Shown here: one piece after another, positions 1 through 7,258 of the stretch
Position numbering within the stretch: position 1 is the first letter of the stretch
Layout of the letters: each line of letters begins with the position of its first letter
Assembly: GCA_041660925.1 (NCBI GenBank)
Contig: JBAZVI010000002.1
Span: 434,001-498,000, forward strand
Reading direction: 5' to 3'
Length of the DNA stretch: 64,000 nt
Origin: Elusimicrobiota bacterium
Lineage (GTDB): Bacteria; Elusimicrobiota; Elusimicrobia; UBA1565
Position numbers and translations under genes: made by a program
The notes under the pieces: generated by a model
Databases searched by the model: none
The model's input: only the letters and a program-made list of their open reading frames with translations
What the model was told of the DNA's origin: nothing

Positions 1-239
1 TGCCCGACTACATGAACACCGACGAGCTCTTCTACGAGGCGGTCAAGGAGAACGTCGCCTTCGTCGTCGGCTCCGCCTTCCACAGCGACGGCAGCGGGCA
101 CAACACGATGCGCCTGAACTTCTCCTATCCGACGCCCGAAAAGATCGAGGAAGGCGTCAAGCGCCTGGCCAAGGTCGTCAAGGCGAACATGCGCTCCGGG
201 ACGCACCACCACCACCACACGACGGCCCATCGGGGATGA
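1..239 (+). CDS. PLP-dependent aminotransferase, C-terminal end (partial)
   Basis: This is the last 79 or so residues of a fold-type I aminotransferase; the start lies left of the window. The reading frame is open from the first full codon (PDYMNTDEL...). The stretch GSAFHSDGSGHNTMRLNF followed by a KIEEGVKRLAKVV helix is the typical ending of the 2-aminoadipate/aromatic (LysN-like) aminotransferase family, where the Arg binds the substrate carboxylate. The substrate cannot be told from this fragment. The tail carries five consecutive His residues, which looks natural rather than a vector tag. The stop overlaps the next start (ATGA), so the two are probably co-translated. Confidence 0.75.
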   Translation, partial: PDYMNTDELFYEAVKENVAFVVGSAFHSDGSGHNTMRLNFSYPTPEKIEEGVKRLAKVVKANMRSGTHHHHHTTAHRG

Positions 240-1099
240 CGCAGCCGAGCCGCGAGCGCAGACAACCCGGCGCCGCCGAGGCGGCCGGCTTCCTGAGCGC
301 TCTCCCCCACACCGTCCTCTACCCGCTGCTGGGTCTCGGGCTCGGGCTGCTCTGCCCCCTCGGGGCCTTCATCCTGCGCTTCGTCCTCGCGGACCCCGTG
401 CTCAAGGCGGTCTGGGTGCGCAGCGAGCTGAGCTACAACTTCGTCTTCTACGTCTACATGGAGGTCGCGACGGTCGCGGCCTTCGTCGTCTTCGGCTACG
501 TGCTCGGTGCGCGCAGCGAGCGCCAGCGGGCCCGCAACCGCGAGCTGCGCGAGCGCATCGACCTCTTCCACCTCAAGTCGATCACCGACGGGCTCACGGG
601 CGCCTACTCGCACGGCTACCTGCGCGAGACCCTCACCCACGAGATCGAGCGCGCCCGGCGCGGCGGCCGCCCCCTCTCGCTGCTCATGATGGACATCGAC
701 GACTTCAAGAAGCTCAACGACACCCACGGCCACCTCTTCGGCGACCGCGTGCTCGTCGAGCTCGTCGAGACGGCGAGCGTGAGCATCCGCCGCGAGGACG
801 TCCTGGGCCGCTACGGCGGAGAGGAGTTCGCCCTCGTCATGCCGGGCGCCGACCCGGCCACCGCCTCCCGCGTCGCCGAACGCGTCCGCCGCGCGGTCGC
901 CCACCGCGCGGTCATCGACGCGAAAGAGGCGAAGATGGACCCGCGCACGCCTCCCGTCCACATGACGGTGAGCATCGGCGTCGCCACGCTGCGCGCGGAG
1001 GACGACGCGACGGGGCTCATCGGCCGCGCGGACGCGAACCTCTATCGTGCCAAGCACGGCGGGAAGAACCGCGTCGTCTCGGAGGAGGTCCCGGCATGA
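236..1099 (+). CDS. Membrane-anchored diguanylate cyclase (GGDEF)
   Basis: The 287-residue protein probably makes cyclic di-GMP from two GTP at the inner membrane. Two hydrophobic segments (about residues 29-51 and 68-90) are followed by a short coiled linker and a GGDEF domain. The domain has SITDGLTGAYSHGYL at its start, the metal-binding DIDDFKKLND, the catalytic GGEEF at 194-198, and an RRED (RxxD) inhibitory site just before it, so both catalysis and product feedback look intact. No recognisable sensor domain lies between the membrane segments. Its ATG overlaps the stop of the aminotransferase and its stop overlaps the next start, so it sits in a translationally coupled chain. Confidence 0.9.
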   Translation: MTQPSRERRQPGAAEAAGFLSALPHTVLYPLLGLGLGLLCPLGAFILRFVLADPVLKAVWVRSELSYNFVFYVYMEVATVAAFVVFGYVLGARSERQRARNRELRERIDLFHLKSITDGLTGAYSHGYLRETLTHEIERARRGGRPLSLLMMDIDDFKKLNDTHGHLFGDRVLVELVETASVSIRREDVLGRYGGEEFALVMPGADPATASRVAERVRRAVAHRAVIDAKEAKMDPRTPPVHMTVSIGVATLRAEDDATGLIGRADANLYRAKHGGKNRVVSEEVPA

Positions 1100-2055
1100 A
1101 GGCCATCGTCGTCCGCTCGTTCGGAGAACCCGAGGTCCTCCGCGTGGAGGACGTCCCTGTCCCCAAGGTCGGCCGGGGACAGATCCTCGTGAAGATCTTC
1201 GCCGCCGGCGTGAATCCCGTCGAGGCCTACATCCGCGCCGGGACCTACGCGCATACGCCCAAGCTCCCCTACACCCCCGGGACCGACGCCGCGGGCTTCG
1301 TCGAGGCGCTCGGCGCCGGCGTCGAGGGACTCAAGACCGGCCAGCGCGTCTACACCTCGAGGACGCTCACCGGCGCCTACGCGCAATACGCCCTCTGCGA
1401 CAAGTGCTGCGTGCACCCGCTGCCCGAGCGCGTCTCCTTCGAGCAGGGCGCGGCCATCGGGATCCCCTACGCGACCGCCTACCGCGCGATCTTCCAGCGC
1501 GGCCGGGCCCACCCCGGAGAGACCATCCTCATCCACGGCGCCAGCGGCGGCGTGGGCGTGGCGGCCATCCAGCTCGCCCGCTCGACCGGGCTGAGCGTCA
1601 TCGGGACCGCGGGCAGCGACCGCGGCCTCGAGCTCGTGCGCGTCCAGGGCGCCCTCCCGGTGGACCACCGCGACCCGAAGCACATGGAGCGCGTCCTCGA
1701 GGTCACCAAAGGCCGCGGCCCCGAGCTCATCGTCGAGATGCTCGCGAACCTCAACCTCGCGGCGGACCTCGAGACGGTGGCCCAGGGCGGCCGCATCGTG
1801 GTCGTCGGCAGCCGCGGGAAGGTCGAGATCGACCCGCGCGCCGCCATGAGACGGGACGCGGCGATCTACGGCACGAGCCTCTGGAACGCGACGCCCGTCG
1901 AGCTCTTCTCCGCCTACGAGGCGGTGGGCGACGGCCTCACCCACGGCAGCCTCGCCCCGGTCATCGGACGCGTGCTCCCGCTCGACGCCGCCCCCCTCGC
2001 GCACAAGGCCGTGCTCGAGCCCGGCGCCTACGGCAAGACCGTCCTCGTCCCGTGA
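1096..2055 (+). CDS. NAD(P)H:quinone oxidoreductase family protein (MDR superfamily)
   Basis: A 319-residue medium-chain dehydrogenase/reductase of the zeta-crystallin/QOR type. The N-terminal GroES-like domain contains AAGVNPVEAYIRAGTY and PYTPGTDAAGFVEALG; the Rossmann domain has HGASGGVGVAAIQLA for NADPH. The structural and catalytic zinc ligands of true alcohol dehydrogenases are not evident, which supports a quinone or enone reductase. Substrate is unknown. The ATG lies in the overlap ATGA with the cyclase gene upstream, and its stop overlaps the GTG of the RNase H gene. Confidence 0.85.
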   Translation: MKAIVVRSFGEPEVLRVEDVPVPKVGRGQILVKIFAAGVNPVEAYIRAGTYAHTPKLPYTPGTDAAGFVEALGAGVEGLKTGQRVYTSRTLTGAYAQYALCDKCCVHPLPERVSFEQGAAIGIPYATAYRAIFQRGRAHPGETILIHGASGGVGVAAIQLARSTGLSVIGTAGSDRGLELVRVQGALPVDHRDPKHMERVLEVTKGRGPELIVEMLANLNLAADLETVAQGGRIVVVGSRGKVEIDPRAAMRRDAAIYGTSLWNATPVELFSAYEAVGDGLTHGSLAPVIGRVLPLDAAPLAHKAVLEPGAYGKTVLVP

Positions 2056-2738
2056 TCCGGGTCTTCACCGACGGCGCATGCGCGGGCAACCCCGGCCGGG
2101 GCGGCTGGGCCGCGATCCTCCTCCTCCCCGACGGGAAGGTCTTCGAGCTCGGCGGAGCGGTGCCGCGGACGACGAACAACCGCATGGAGATGCTCGCCGC
2201 CGTCGAGGCCCTGCGCGCCCTCGAGGCCCATCCCGGGGCGCTGCGCGTCACGACGGATTCCACCTACCTCGTGAAGGGCGTGACCTCGTGGGTCGCCTCC
2301 TGGAAGCGCAAGGGCTGGAAGCGCATCGACGGCGGGGACGTGCTCAACCGCGACCTCTGGGAGAGCCTCGACGCGCTCTGTGCCGCCCGCCGCGTGGAGT
2401 GGGAGCACGTGCGCGGCCACGACGGACACCCCGCCAACGAGCGCTGCGACCGCATCGCCGTCGCCTTCGCCCAGGGCAGGGAGATCGACCTCTACGCCGG
2501 CCCCCTCTCCGACTATCCGGTGGACCTCCTCGCCGCGCCCGCCCCGCACGAGCCGCGGGCCCCGCGCAAGCGCGCGAAGAAGGGCCCCGGGACCTACCTC
2601 AGCCTCCTCGACGGCCGTCTCGAGCGCCACGCCACCTGGGCCGAATGCCAGGCGCGCGTGCACGGCAAGCCGGCGAAGTTCAAGAAGGTCTGCTCCCCCG
2701 ACGAAGAAGCCGCGACCCTGAAAGATTGGGGGATTTAG
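2052..2738 (+). CDS. rnhA: Ribonuclease HI with C-terminal viroplasmin-like extension
   Basis: Degrades RNA in RNA:DNA hybrids. The 228-residue protein starts at GTG 2052, which overlaps the previous stop (GTGA). The catalytic D-E-D-D set is visible: FTDGACAGNPG, NNRMEML, TTDSTYL and ERCDRIA. After the RNase H fold (about residues 1-145) comes a basic linker and a roughly 50-residue module with TYLSLLDGRLERHATWAEC and GKPAKFKKV, resembling the viroplasmin-type hybrid-binding fold. In RNase H1 that module usually sits at the N-terminus; C-terminal versions exist in some bacteria. The 3' end overlaps the convergent nuclease gene by four bases. Confidence 0.88.
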   Translation: MIRVFTDGACAGNPGRGGWAAILLLPDGKVFELGGAVPRTTNNRMEMLAAVEALRALEAHPGALRVTTDSTYLVKGVTSWVASWKRKGWKRIDGGDVLNRDLWESLDALCAARRVEWEHVRGHDGHPANERCDRIAVAFAQGREIDLYAGPLSDYPVDLLAAPAPHEPRAPRKRAKKGPGTYLSLLDGRLERHATWAECQARVHGKPAKFKKVCSPDEEAATLKDWGI

Positions 2739-3514
2739 TCCCTGGAGACGGAGTGCGGGCACGTCCTGCGCAGGTCGCAGGACGGACAGTGCGTCGTATC
2801 CGCGCGGAAGCCGCGTCCCGTCACGGCGAGGTCGGCGACGCGGGTCACGAGCTCCACGATGCCCTCCTCACGCGCGGGGTCGAAGGGGACCGTCGTGCGC
2901 TTCCCCGTCGCGACGTAGTAGAGGGTCAGCCAGGCGGGGACCAGGTCGAGGCAGTCGCGCGCGCCCAGCCCGTAGAGGCCCAGCTGGAGGTTCTCCGCCG
3001 CGGCCTCCTCGCTCTCGACGTCGAGGTGGGTCTTGTAGTCGATGACCTCGACGGTGCCGTCCGGGCGCCGATCGATGCGGTCGATGGTCCCGCGCAGGGC
3101 GTGCGGCTCCAGCGGGACGAGGAAGTCCTTCTCGACGGCGAGGACCTCGGAGCGGCGCTCGAGCTCGTCGCCGTGGTAGCGCTCCAGGATGCGCCGCGCC
3201 TTCGCGTGCCACTCCAGCTGCTCCTGGGCGTCCTTGAAGCCGGCGTGGCACCAGTTCTCGTCGCAGCAGGCGAGCAGGCGCGCGAGGTCCCCCCCGCCGC
3301 CGCGGTGGTACGCCTCGAGCGCTCCATGGATGGAGACCCCCAGCGCGGAGGGCGGGCTCATCGGGGCGCGGCGTCGGTCGACGTAGACGGTCTTATAGAG
3401 CCAGGGGCAGTCGAGGTAGGCGCGGATCTGCGAGTAGCTGATCTCCATCCCCTTGGGCCGCGCCTGGCGCGCGGGCGCGGGGTGCTCCTGAAGCCAGAGC
3501 TTCAGGTCCTTCAC
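2735..3514 (-). CDS. RecB-family PD-(D/E)XK nuclease with Fe-S cysteines
   Basis: A stand-alone 259-residue exonuclease domain of the RecB/AddB C-terminal type. The early SYSQIRAYLDCPWLYK motif, the GVSIHGALEAYHRGG helix, GTIDRIDRRPDG with the metal-binding Asp, and VEVIDYKTH with the catalytic Lys are all in the family order. The Cys in DCPWLYK plus CPSCDLRRTC near the C-terminus make the four-Cys set that holds a 4Fe-4S cluster in AddB-like nucleases. No helicase gene lies next to it, so its partner is unknown. Its start overlaps the stop of rsmD by four bases, suggesting co-translation. Confidence 0.85.
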   Translation of the reverse strand: MKDLKLWLQEHPAPARQARPKGMEISYSQIRAYLDCPWLYKTVYVDRRRAPMSPPSALGVSIHGALEAYHRGGGGDLARLLACCDENWCHAGFKDAQEQLEWHAKARRILERYHGDELERRSEVLAVEKDFLVPLEPHALRGTIDRIDRRPDGTVEVIDYKTHLDVESEEAAAENLQLGLYGLGARDCLDLVPAWLTLYYVATGKRTTVPFDPAREEGIVELVTRVADLAVTGRGFRADTTHCPSCDLRRTCPHSVSRD

Positions 3515-4101
3515 GCAGCGGGGAGGAGTCGGCGGAAGAGGCTGACGCGGGAGTCGCCGTAGCGCTCGCGGCGGAACTGCTCCCAGCCCGCGGGGACCTT
3601 CGGCTCCTCTTTCTGGTGATGCTGGGCCACGACCCAGCCGGTCGGGGTCACGAGGTTGCAGGCGACCACGTTGGCCAGCGTGGGGGTCACGAGGAAGAGG
3701 GCCTTCTTCTCGGGGTCCACGTAGGGAGGCCCCATGAAGACGAGGTCGAACTCCTTGACCCCGGAGCGGAAGGGGATCCAGGAGAGGGACGCCGCGACAT
3801 CGGCGCGGAAGACCTGTCCCTTCGCGGCCCAGCCGAAACGCGCGACGTTGCGCTCGATGACCTCGACGACGCGCTTGTCGCGCTCGACGAAGACGACGCG
3901 CTCGGCGCCGCGCGAGAGGGCCTCGAGGCCGACCGTGCCGGTCCCCGCGTAGAGGTCGAGGAAGCGGGAGGAGGGCAGGCGCGGCCGGAGGATGTCGAAG
4001 AGCGACTGCCGGATGCGCGCCGAGATGGGCCGCACGCCCGAGTCCTGCGGTACGGAGAGGATGCGGCGCCCGCGGGCGCTTCCGGCTATGAATCGGAGCA
4101 C
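3511..4101 (-). CDS. rsmD: 16S rRNA (guanine966-N2)-methyltransferase RsmD
   Basis: Methylates a guanine in 16S rRNA using S-adenosylmethionine. The 196-residue protein has the family length and the N-terminal RFIAGSARGRRI and RPISARIRQSLFDIL motifs, then DLYAGTGTVGLEALSRGA for SAM and VFVERDKRVVEVI. The catalytic motif, normally (D/N)PPY, reads GPPY at residues 124-127 (context FDLVFMGPPYVD), so the first, usually acidic or amide, residue is missing. Start is GTG at 4101; a TATAAT on the minus strand (4108-4113) ends six bases before it, which implies a leaderless transcript. Confidence 0.85.
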   Translation of the reverse strand: MLRFIAGSARGRRILSVPQDSGVRPISARIRQSLFDILRPRLPSSRFLDLYAGTGTVGLEALSRGAERVVFVERDKRVVEVIERNVARFGWAAKGQVFRADVAASLSWIPFRSGVKEFDLVFMGPPYVDPEKKALFLVTPTLANVVACNLVTPTGWVVAQHHQKEEPKVPAGWEQFRRERYGDSRVSLFRRLLPAA

Positions 4102-4107
4102 GGCGAT

Positions 4108-4113
4108 ATTATA
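4108..4113 (-). promoter_or_regulatory. -10 element, leaderless promoter of rsmD
   Basis: A perfect TATAAT read on the minus strand is followed by six bases and the GTG start of rsmD, so transcription would begin at the start codon. No good -35 is seen at 16-18 bp. The divergent gene at 4128 has GATACT (4115-4120) seven bases before its ATG, so both genes may be leaderless from overlapping promoters. Confidence 0.6.
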
Positions 4114-4127
4114 AGATACTCGCGAGC

Positions 4128-5330
4128 ATGCCTGCCGAGATCCTCATCGTCGATGACGACCCGCTCGTAGGGAACCTCTCCTCGGAGATCCTCAACGAGG
4201 CGGGCTTCTCCACCCATCTGGTCTCCGACAGCCGCCTCGCGATGGCCGCGGTCAAGGAGCAGAACCCCAAGCTCGTCATGCTCGACATCCTCATGCCGGG
4301 CATCGACGGGCTGACGCTCCTCAAGCAGATCAAGGCGGACCCGACGATGAGCGCCATCAAGGTGGCCGTCGTTTCCGCGAAGTCCTTCAAGGCGGAGGTC
4401 GACCGCGCCAAGAGCTACGGCGCCGACCTTTTCATCAAGAAGCCCTATGACGTGAAGGGCTTCCCGATGATGATCAAGGAGCTCATCGGAGAGCCCTCCG
4501 GGCTGCCCTCCGCGGCGAAGGCGATGATGCGCCTGCACGCCGCCGGCGCCCGCGAGCACGACTCCGTCCCCTCCCTCTCGCTGGAGGCCTTCGGCCGCCT
4601 CTTCCTGCTCGACGCCGGCCGCGGGATCGTCCCCCTCGCCCGCCGGATCCTCGAGGAGAACCGCTTCCGCGAAGCCTGGCTTCTGCTGACCGGCTTCTCC
4701 GCCGGCCACCTCAGCGGCTTCGGCGAACTGCCGCTGCTGCGCGAGGACGGCTGGCACGTGCACGTGCTCGCGCCGCACGACCCCGACAAGAACGCCTCGC
4801 TGCATCTGCGCGAGGCGCTCGCGCGCGCGAAGGACGCCGGCCCGGTGAAGGCCAAGGTCCAGATCCACGAGGTGCGCGAGGACAGCTACGCGCTCGGGCC
4901 CGGACTGCGCGCGGCCCCCTTCTACGCGAACCATCCGGGCGCCACCCTCGGCTACGTGCTCGAGCTGGCCGGCCGCCGCGTCGTCTACTCCCCCGACGCC
5001 GAGCTCTACGGCGAGAACGCCACCGCGCTCCAGGACTACGACGAGAAGATCGGCCGCCTCTGCCGCGGAGCCGACCTCCTCGTCCACGACGCGCGCTGGA
5101 CCGACGAGGACTACGCGAAGCACCTCGACGAGGGGCACTCCAGCGTCTCCCACGCCGCCGTCTTCGCGGCGGACAACGAGATCCGCCGCCTCCTCCTCAT
5201 CGGCGCCGACCACTCCTATCCCGACGACGCCCTCGCCGGGATGGAAGAGCACGCCCGCAAGGTCCTCGAGGAGCACGGCTCGCAGATCCCCTGCGCCGCG
5301 GTCCGCGACGGGCTCACCTTAGAGCTCTGA
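4128..5330 (+). CDS. Response regulator fused to a degenerate metallo-beta-lactamase-like domain
   Basis: A 400-residue two-domain protein. Residues 3-121 are a receiver domain with the acidic pocket DDD (9-11), phospho-acceptor D53 in MLDILMPG and K104 in FIKKP. Residues from about 155 to the end resemble metallo-beta-lactamase-fold phosphodiesterase-like proteins (NHPGATLGYVLE, VVYSPDAEL, LLVHDARWT, EGHSSVSHAA, GADHSYPDD). The first metal motif HxHxDH, however, is TGFSAGH at 188-194, keeping only the last His. The output domain may therefore bind fewer metals or be a non-catalytic sensor. It has no DNA-binding domain. It is divergent from rsmD with a short or absent leader. Confidence 0.8.
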   Translation: MPAEILIVDDDPLVGNLSSEILNEAGFSTHLVSDSRLAMAAVKEQNPKLVMLDILMPGIDGLTLLKQIKADPTMSAIKVAVVSAKSFKAEVDRAKSYGADLFIKKPYDVKGFPMMIKELIGEPSGLPSAAKAMMRLHAAGAREHDSVPSLSLEAFGRLFLLDAGRGIVPLARRILEENRFREAWLLLTGFSAGHLSGFGELPLLREDGWHVHVLAPHDPDKNASLHLREALARAKDAGPVKAKVQIHEVREDSYALGPGLRAAPFYANHPGATLGYVLELAGRRVVYSPDAELYGENATALQDYDEKIGRLCRGADLLVHDARWTDEDYAKHLDEGHSSVSHAAVFAADNEIRRLLLIGADHSYPDDALAGMEEHARKVLEEHGSQIPCAAVRDGLTLEL

Positions 5331-5334
5331 TCCG

Positions 5335-6258
5335 TTGAAGCGGGAATCCCTCGTCCTCCCGGCGGAAACAGGCATGACCGTCTCGGCGGTGGTGCGCCTG
5401 CGCCTGGGCCCCCCCGGCTCCCCGGCGCCGTGGTCGCGCGCGCGGGACCTGTGCGCGCGCGGCAAGGTCTCCCTCGACGGCGCGCCTGCGCTCGACGGAG
5501 CGGCGCGCGTCCGGGGCGGACAGACGCTCGTCATCGACGAACACGCGCGAGCGCCCCGTCCCCCGACGGCCGCGAAGATCGTCTTCGAAGACGCGCACGT
5601 CGTCGTCATCGACAAGCCCGCCGGGATCTCCAGCGTCCCCTTCGAGGAAGGGGAGACCGGCACGGCGATGGACTCCGTCCGCGACGCCTGGCGCCACGAG
5701 GGCCGCCGTTCCGACGCGCGCCCCCTCCTCGTCGTGCACCGCATCGACAAGGAGACCTCGGGACTGCTGGCCTTCGCCAAGAGCGGGCGCGCCGAGCGCG
5801 AACTCAAGGAGCTCTTCGCCGCGCACGACATCGAGCGCACCTACCTCTGCGTGGCGCACGGCCGCTTGAGCTCGCGCAGCATCGAGTCGATGCTGGTCGA
5901 CGACCGCGGCGACGGACTGCGCGGCTCGACGCGCCGGCCCGGCACGGGAAAGCGCGCGCTCACGCATGTGGGTGTGCTTGAGACGCTCCCGAAGGCGACG
6001 CTCTGCGAGGTCCGCCTCGAGACCGGGCGGACGCACCAGATCCGCATCCACCTCTCCGAGGCGGGCCATCCGGTCGTCGGGGAGCGCGTCTATGTCCGGG
6101 ACTTCTCCGGCGGGGACTACGAGCTCCTCGCGTCCTCCCGTCTGCTCCTGCACGCCGCGACGCTCGGCTTCGTCCATCCCGTCACCCGCGCGAGCGTACG
6201 GCTGAGCTCGCCGCTCCCCGAGGACTTCCTCGCGGAGCTCGCGCGGCTCAGAGCCTAG
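5335..6258 (+). CDS. RluA-family pseudouridine synthase
   Basis: Isomerises uridine to pseudouridine in rRNA or tRNA. The 307-residue protein has an N-terminal S4-like RNA-binding region (ARDLCARGKVSLDG) and the catalytic motif HRIDKETSGLL with the nucleophilic Asp. The closing motif ETGRTHQIRIHL follows, then GHPVVGE. The exact target (RluC/RluD-like or other) cannot be assigned. The longest start is TTG 5335, four bases after the previous stop; ATG 5374 in the same frame is a reasonable alternative because it follows GGCGGAAA. It is on the same strand as, and close behind, the response regulator gene. Confidence 0.85.
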   Translation: MKRESLVLPAETGMTVSAVVRLRLGPPGSPAPWSRARDLCARGKVSLDGAPALDGAARVRGGQTLVIDEHARAPRPPTAAKIVFEDAHVVVIDKPAGISSVPFEEGETGTAMDSVRDAWRHEGRRSDARPLLVVHRIDKETSGLLAFAKSGRAERELKELFAAHDIERTYLCVAHGRLSSRSIESMLVDDRGDGLRGSTRRPGTGKRALTHVGVLETLPKATLCEVRLETGRTHQIRIHLSEAGHPVVGERVYVRDFSGGDYELLASSRLLLHAATLGFVHPVTRASVRLSSPLPEDFLAELARLRA

Positions 6259-6264
6259 ATCCGA

Positions 6265-7047
6265 CTAATTGAGATGGATGCCGCCCGGCATGAGCTCGGG
6301 CACGTAGCCCGCTTCCACGGGGATGTGGAACTCCCCGACGTGAATGTGCGGACCGCGCTTCCAGTGGTTGTTGGTCGCCTGCAGATCGCTTGCGTGGATG
6401 CGGATGGGCACGCCGAGCTTGCGGGCCTTCGCAATGAGATAGTCTGCGCTCGCCTTATCGAGGGCGGCCGCGCGGGAGTAGGCCTTCAACTCCTTCCGGA
6501 AGGAGCGCAGCTCCGCGGTGCGCGCCGAATCGGCCTGAGGAAGCGCTTCCCCATAGGACTGGCGGAAGGAGGCGTCGACTTCGTCGATCCCGTCGACCGA
6601 GGCCTTGCGGGCGGCGTCGAAAGTGCGGGAGATGGCCTGGTTCTGGACTGCCGGCTCCGCCTGGATCTTGGCGAGGTCGGCGACTTCGGCGACCAGGGCC
6701 TGGGCCTGGGACTGTACGCTCTCGACGCGGGCGACGGGCTTCAGGGTCGCGGCGGGAGCGGCGGAGGCCGCCGCGGCGACGGCCTTCGGCAGGACGATGG
6801 GCTGTGCCGAGAGGACCGGGGTCGGGGAGGCGCCCTGGTAGGAATAGAAGACCGGGTTGTTCGCGGCCGGGAGGCTCGGCAGCATCGAGGGCGCGAGGGT
6901 CGGCGCCGCCAGGACCGCCGAGACGGCGAGGGCCGCCGTCTGGACCACGGGTACCGTCACCGGGACGGAGCGTACGGCCGCGACCTGCTGCCCCCACGAG
7001 AGGGCCGGGACCAGGAGCGCCAGCAGTCCGAATCCTGTCTTCCTCAT
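6265..7047 (-). CDS. Exported protein of unknown function with C-terminal HxH motif
   Basis: A 260-residue protein that I do not recognise. It begins with a signal peptide (MRKTGFGLLALLVPALSWG, cleavage near GQQ), continues with a long Ala/Pro/Val-rich low-complexity stretch (about residues 20-120), then a helical part rich in charged residues. It ends with a compact conserved-looking segment, GVPIRIHASDLQATN, RGPHIHVGEFHIPVEAG and MPGGIHL. The His-rich end could bind metal or be a small catalytic domain; this is inference. On the minus strand TATCCT (7054-7059) stands six bases before the ATG, as in other genes here, though GAGGAC next to the ATG could also serve as a weak ribosome site. Confidence 0.6.
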   Translation of the reverse strand: MRKTGFGLLALLVPALSWGQQVAAVRSVPVTVPVVQTAALAVSAVLAAPTLAPSMLPSLPAANNPVFYSYQGASPTPVLSAQPIVLPKAVAAAASAAPAATLKPVARVESVQSQAQALVAEVADLAKIQAEPAVQNQAISRTFDAARKASVDGIDEVDASFRQSYGEALPQADSARTAELRSFRKELKAYSRAAALDKASADYLIAKARKLGVPIRIHASDLQATNNHWKRGPHIHVGEFHIPVEAGYVPELMPGGIHLN

Positions 7048-7258
7048 GTCCTCAGGATAGCCCCGACCCCGGCCGGCTTGCGGGGTCCGAGGACCCAGTC
7101 CTTCCGCCTCTCAGGACCTATCTGAATATGGGCCCTTAGTCCCTCTCCAGATAGTGCGATACCTCCGTCCCAGATACCAGTTATCAGGGAACCAAGTATC
7201 ACGAAACCTGTTATTCCGGAAACAGGTTCATGGGAAAAACGCATTTAATCGCTTGGAT
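7048..7258. other. Intergenic region with short inverted repeats
   Basis: No gene is seen in these 210 bases. The stretch around 7110-7235 is AT-richer than its flanks and carries several short near-palindromes (around GGACCTAT, CAGATA and the AACCTGTTATTCCGGAAACAGGTT type arms at 7204-7228). It separates two minus-strand genes, so a terminator for the aldehyde dehydrogenase gene and a promoter for the exported protein would both be expected here. Confidence 0.4.

Noticed and set aside
200..239. Run of five His at the end of the aminotransferase, like a purification tag
   Set aside because: Only five His, followed by more native-looking residues and an ATGA overlap with the next native gene; no vector sequence around it.
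1047..2051. Long frame extending RNase H upstream by 335 codons
   Set aside because: It runs antiparallel in composition through the quinone reductase gene as Arg/Pro-rich shadow; the RNase H fold starts exactly at GTG 2052.
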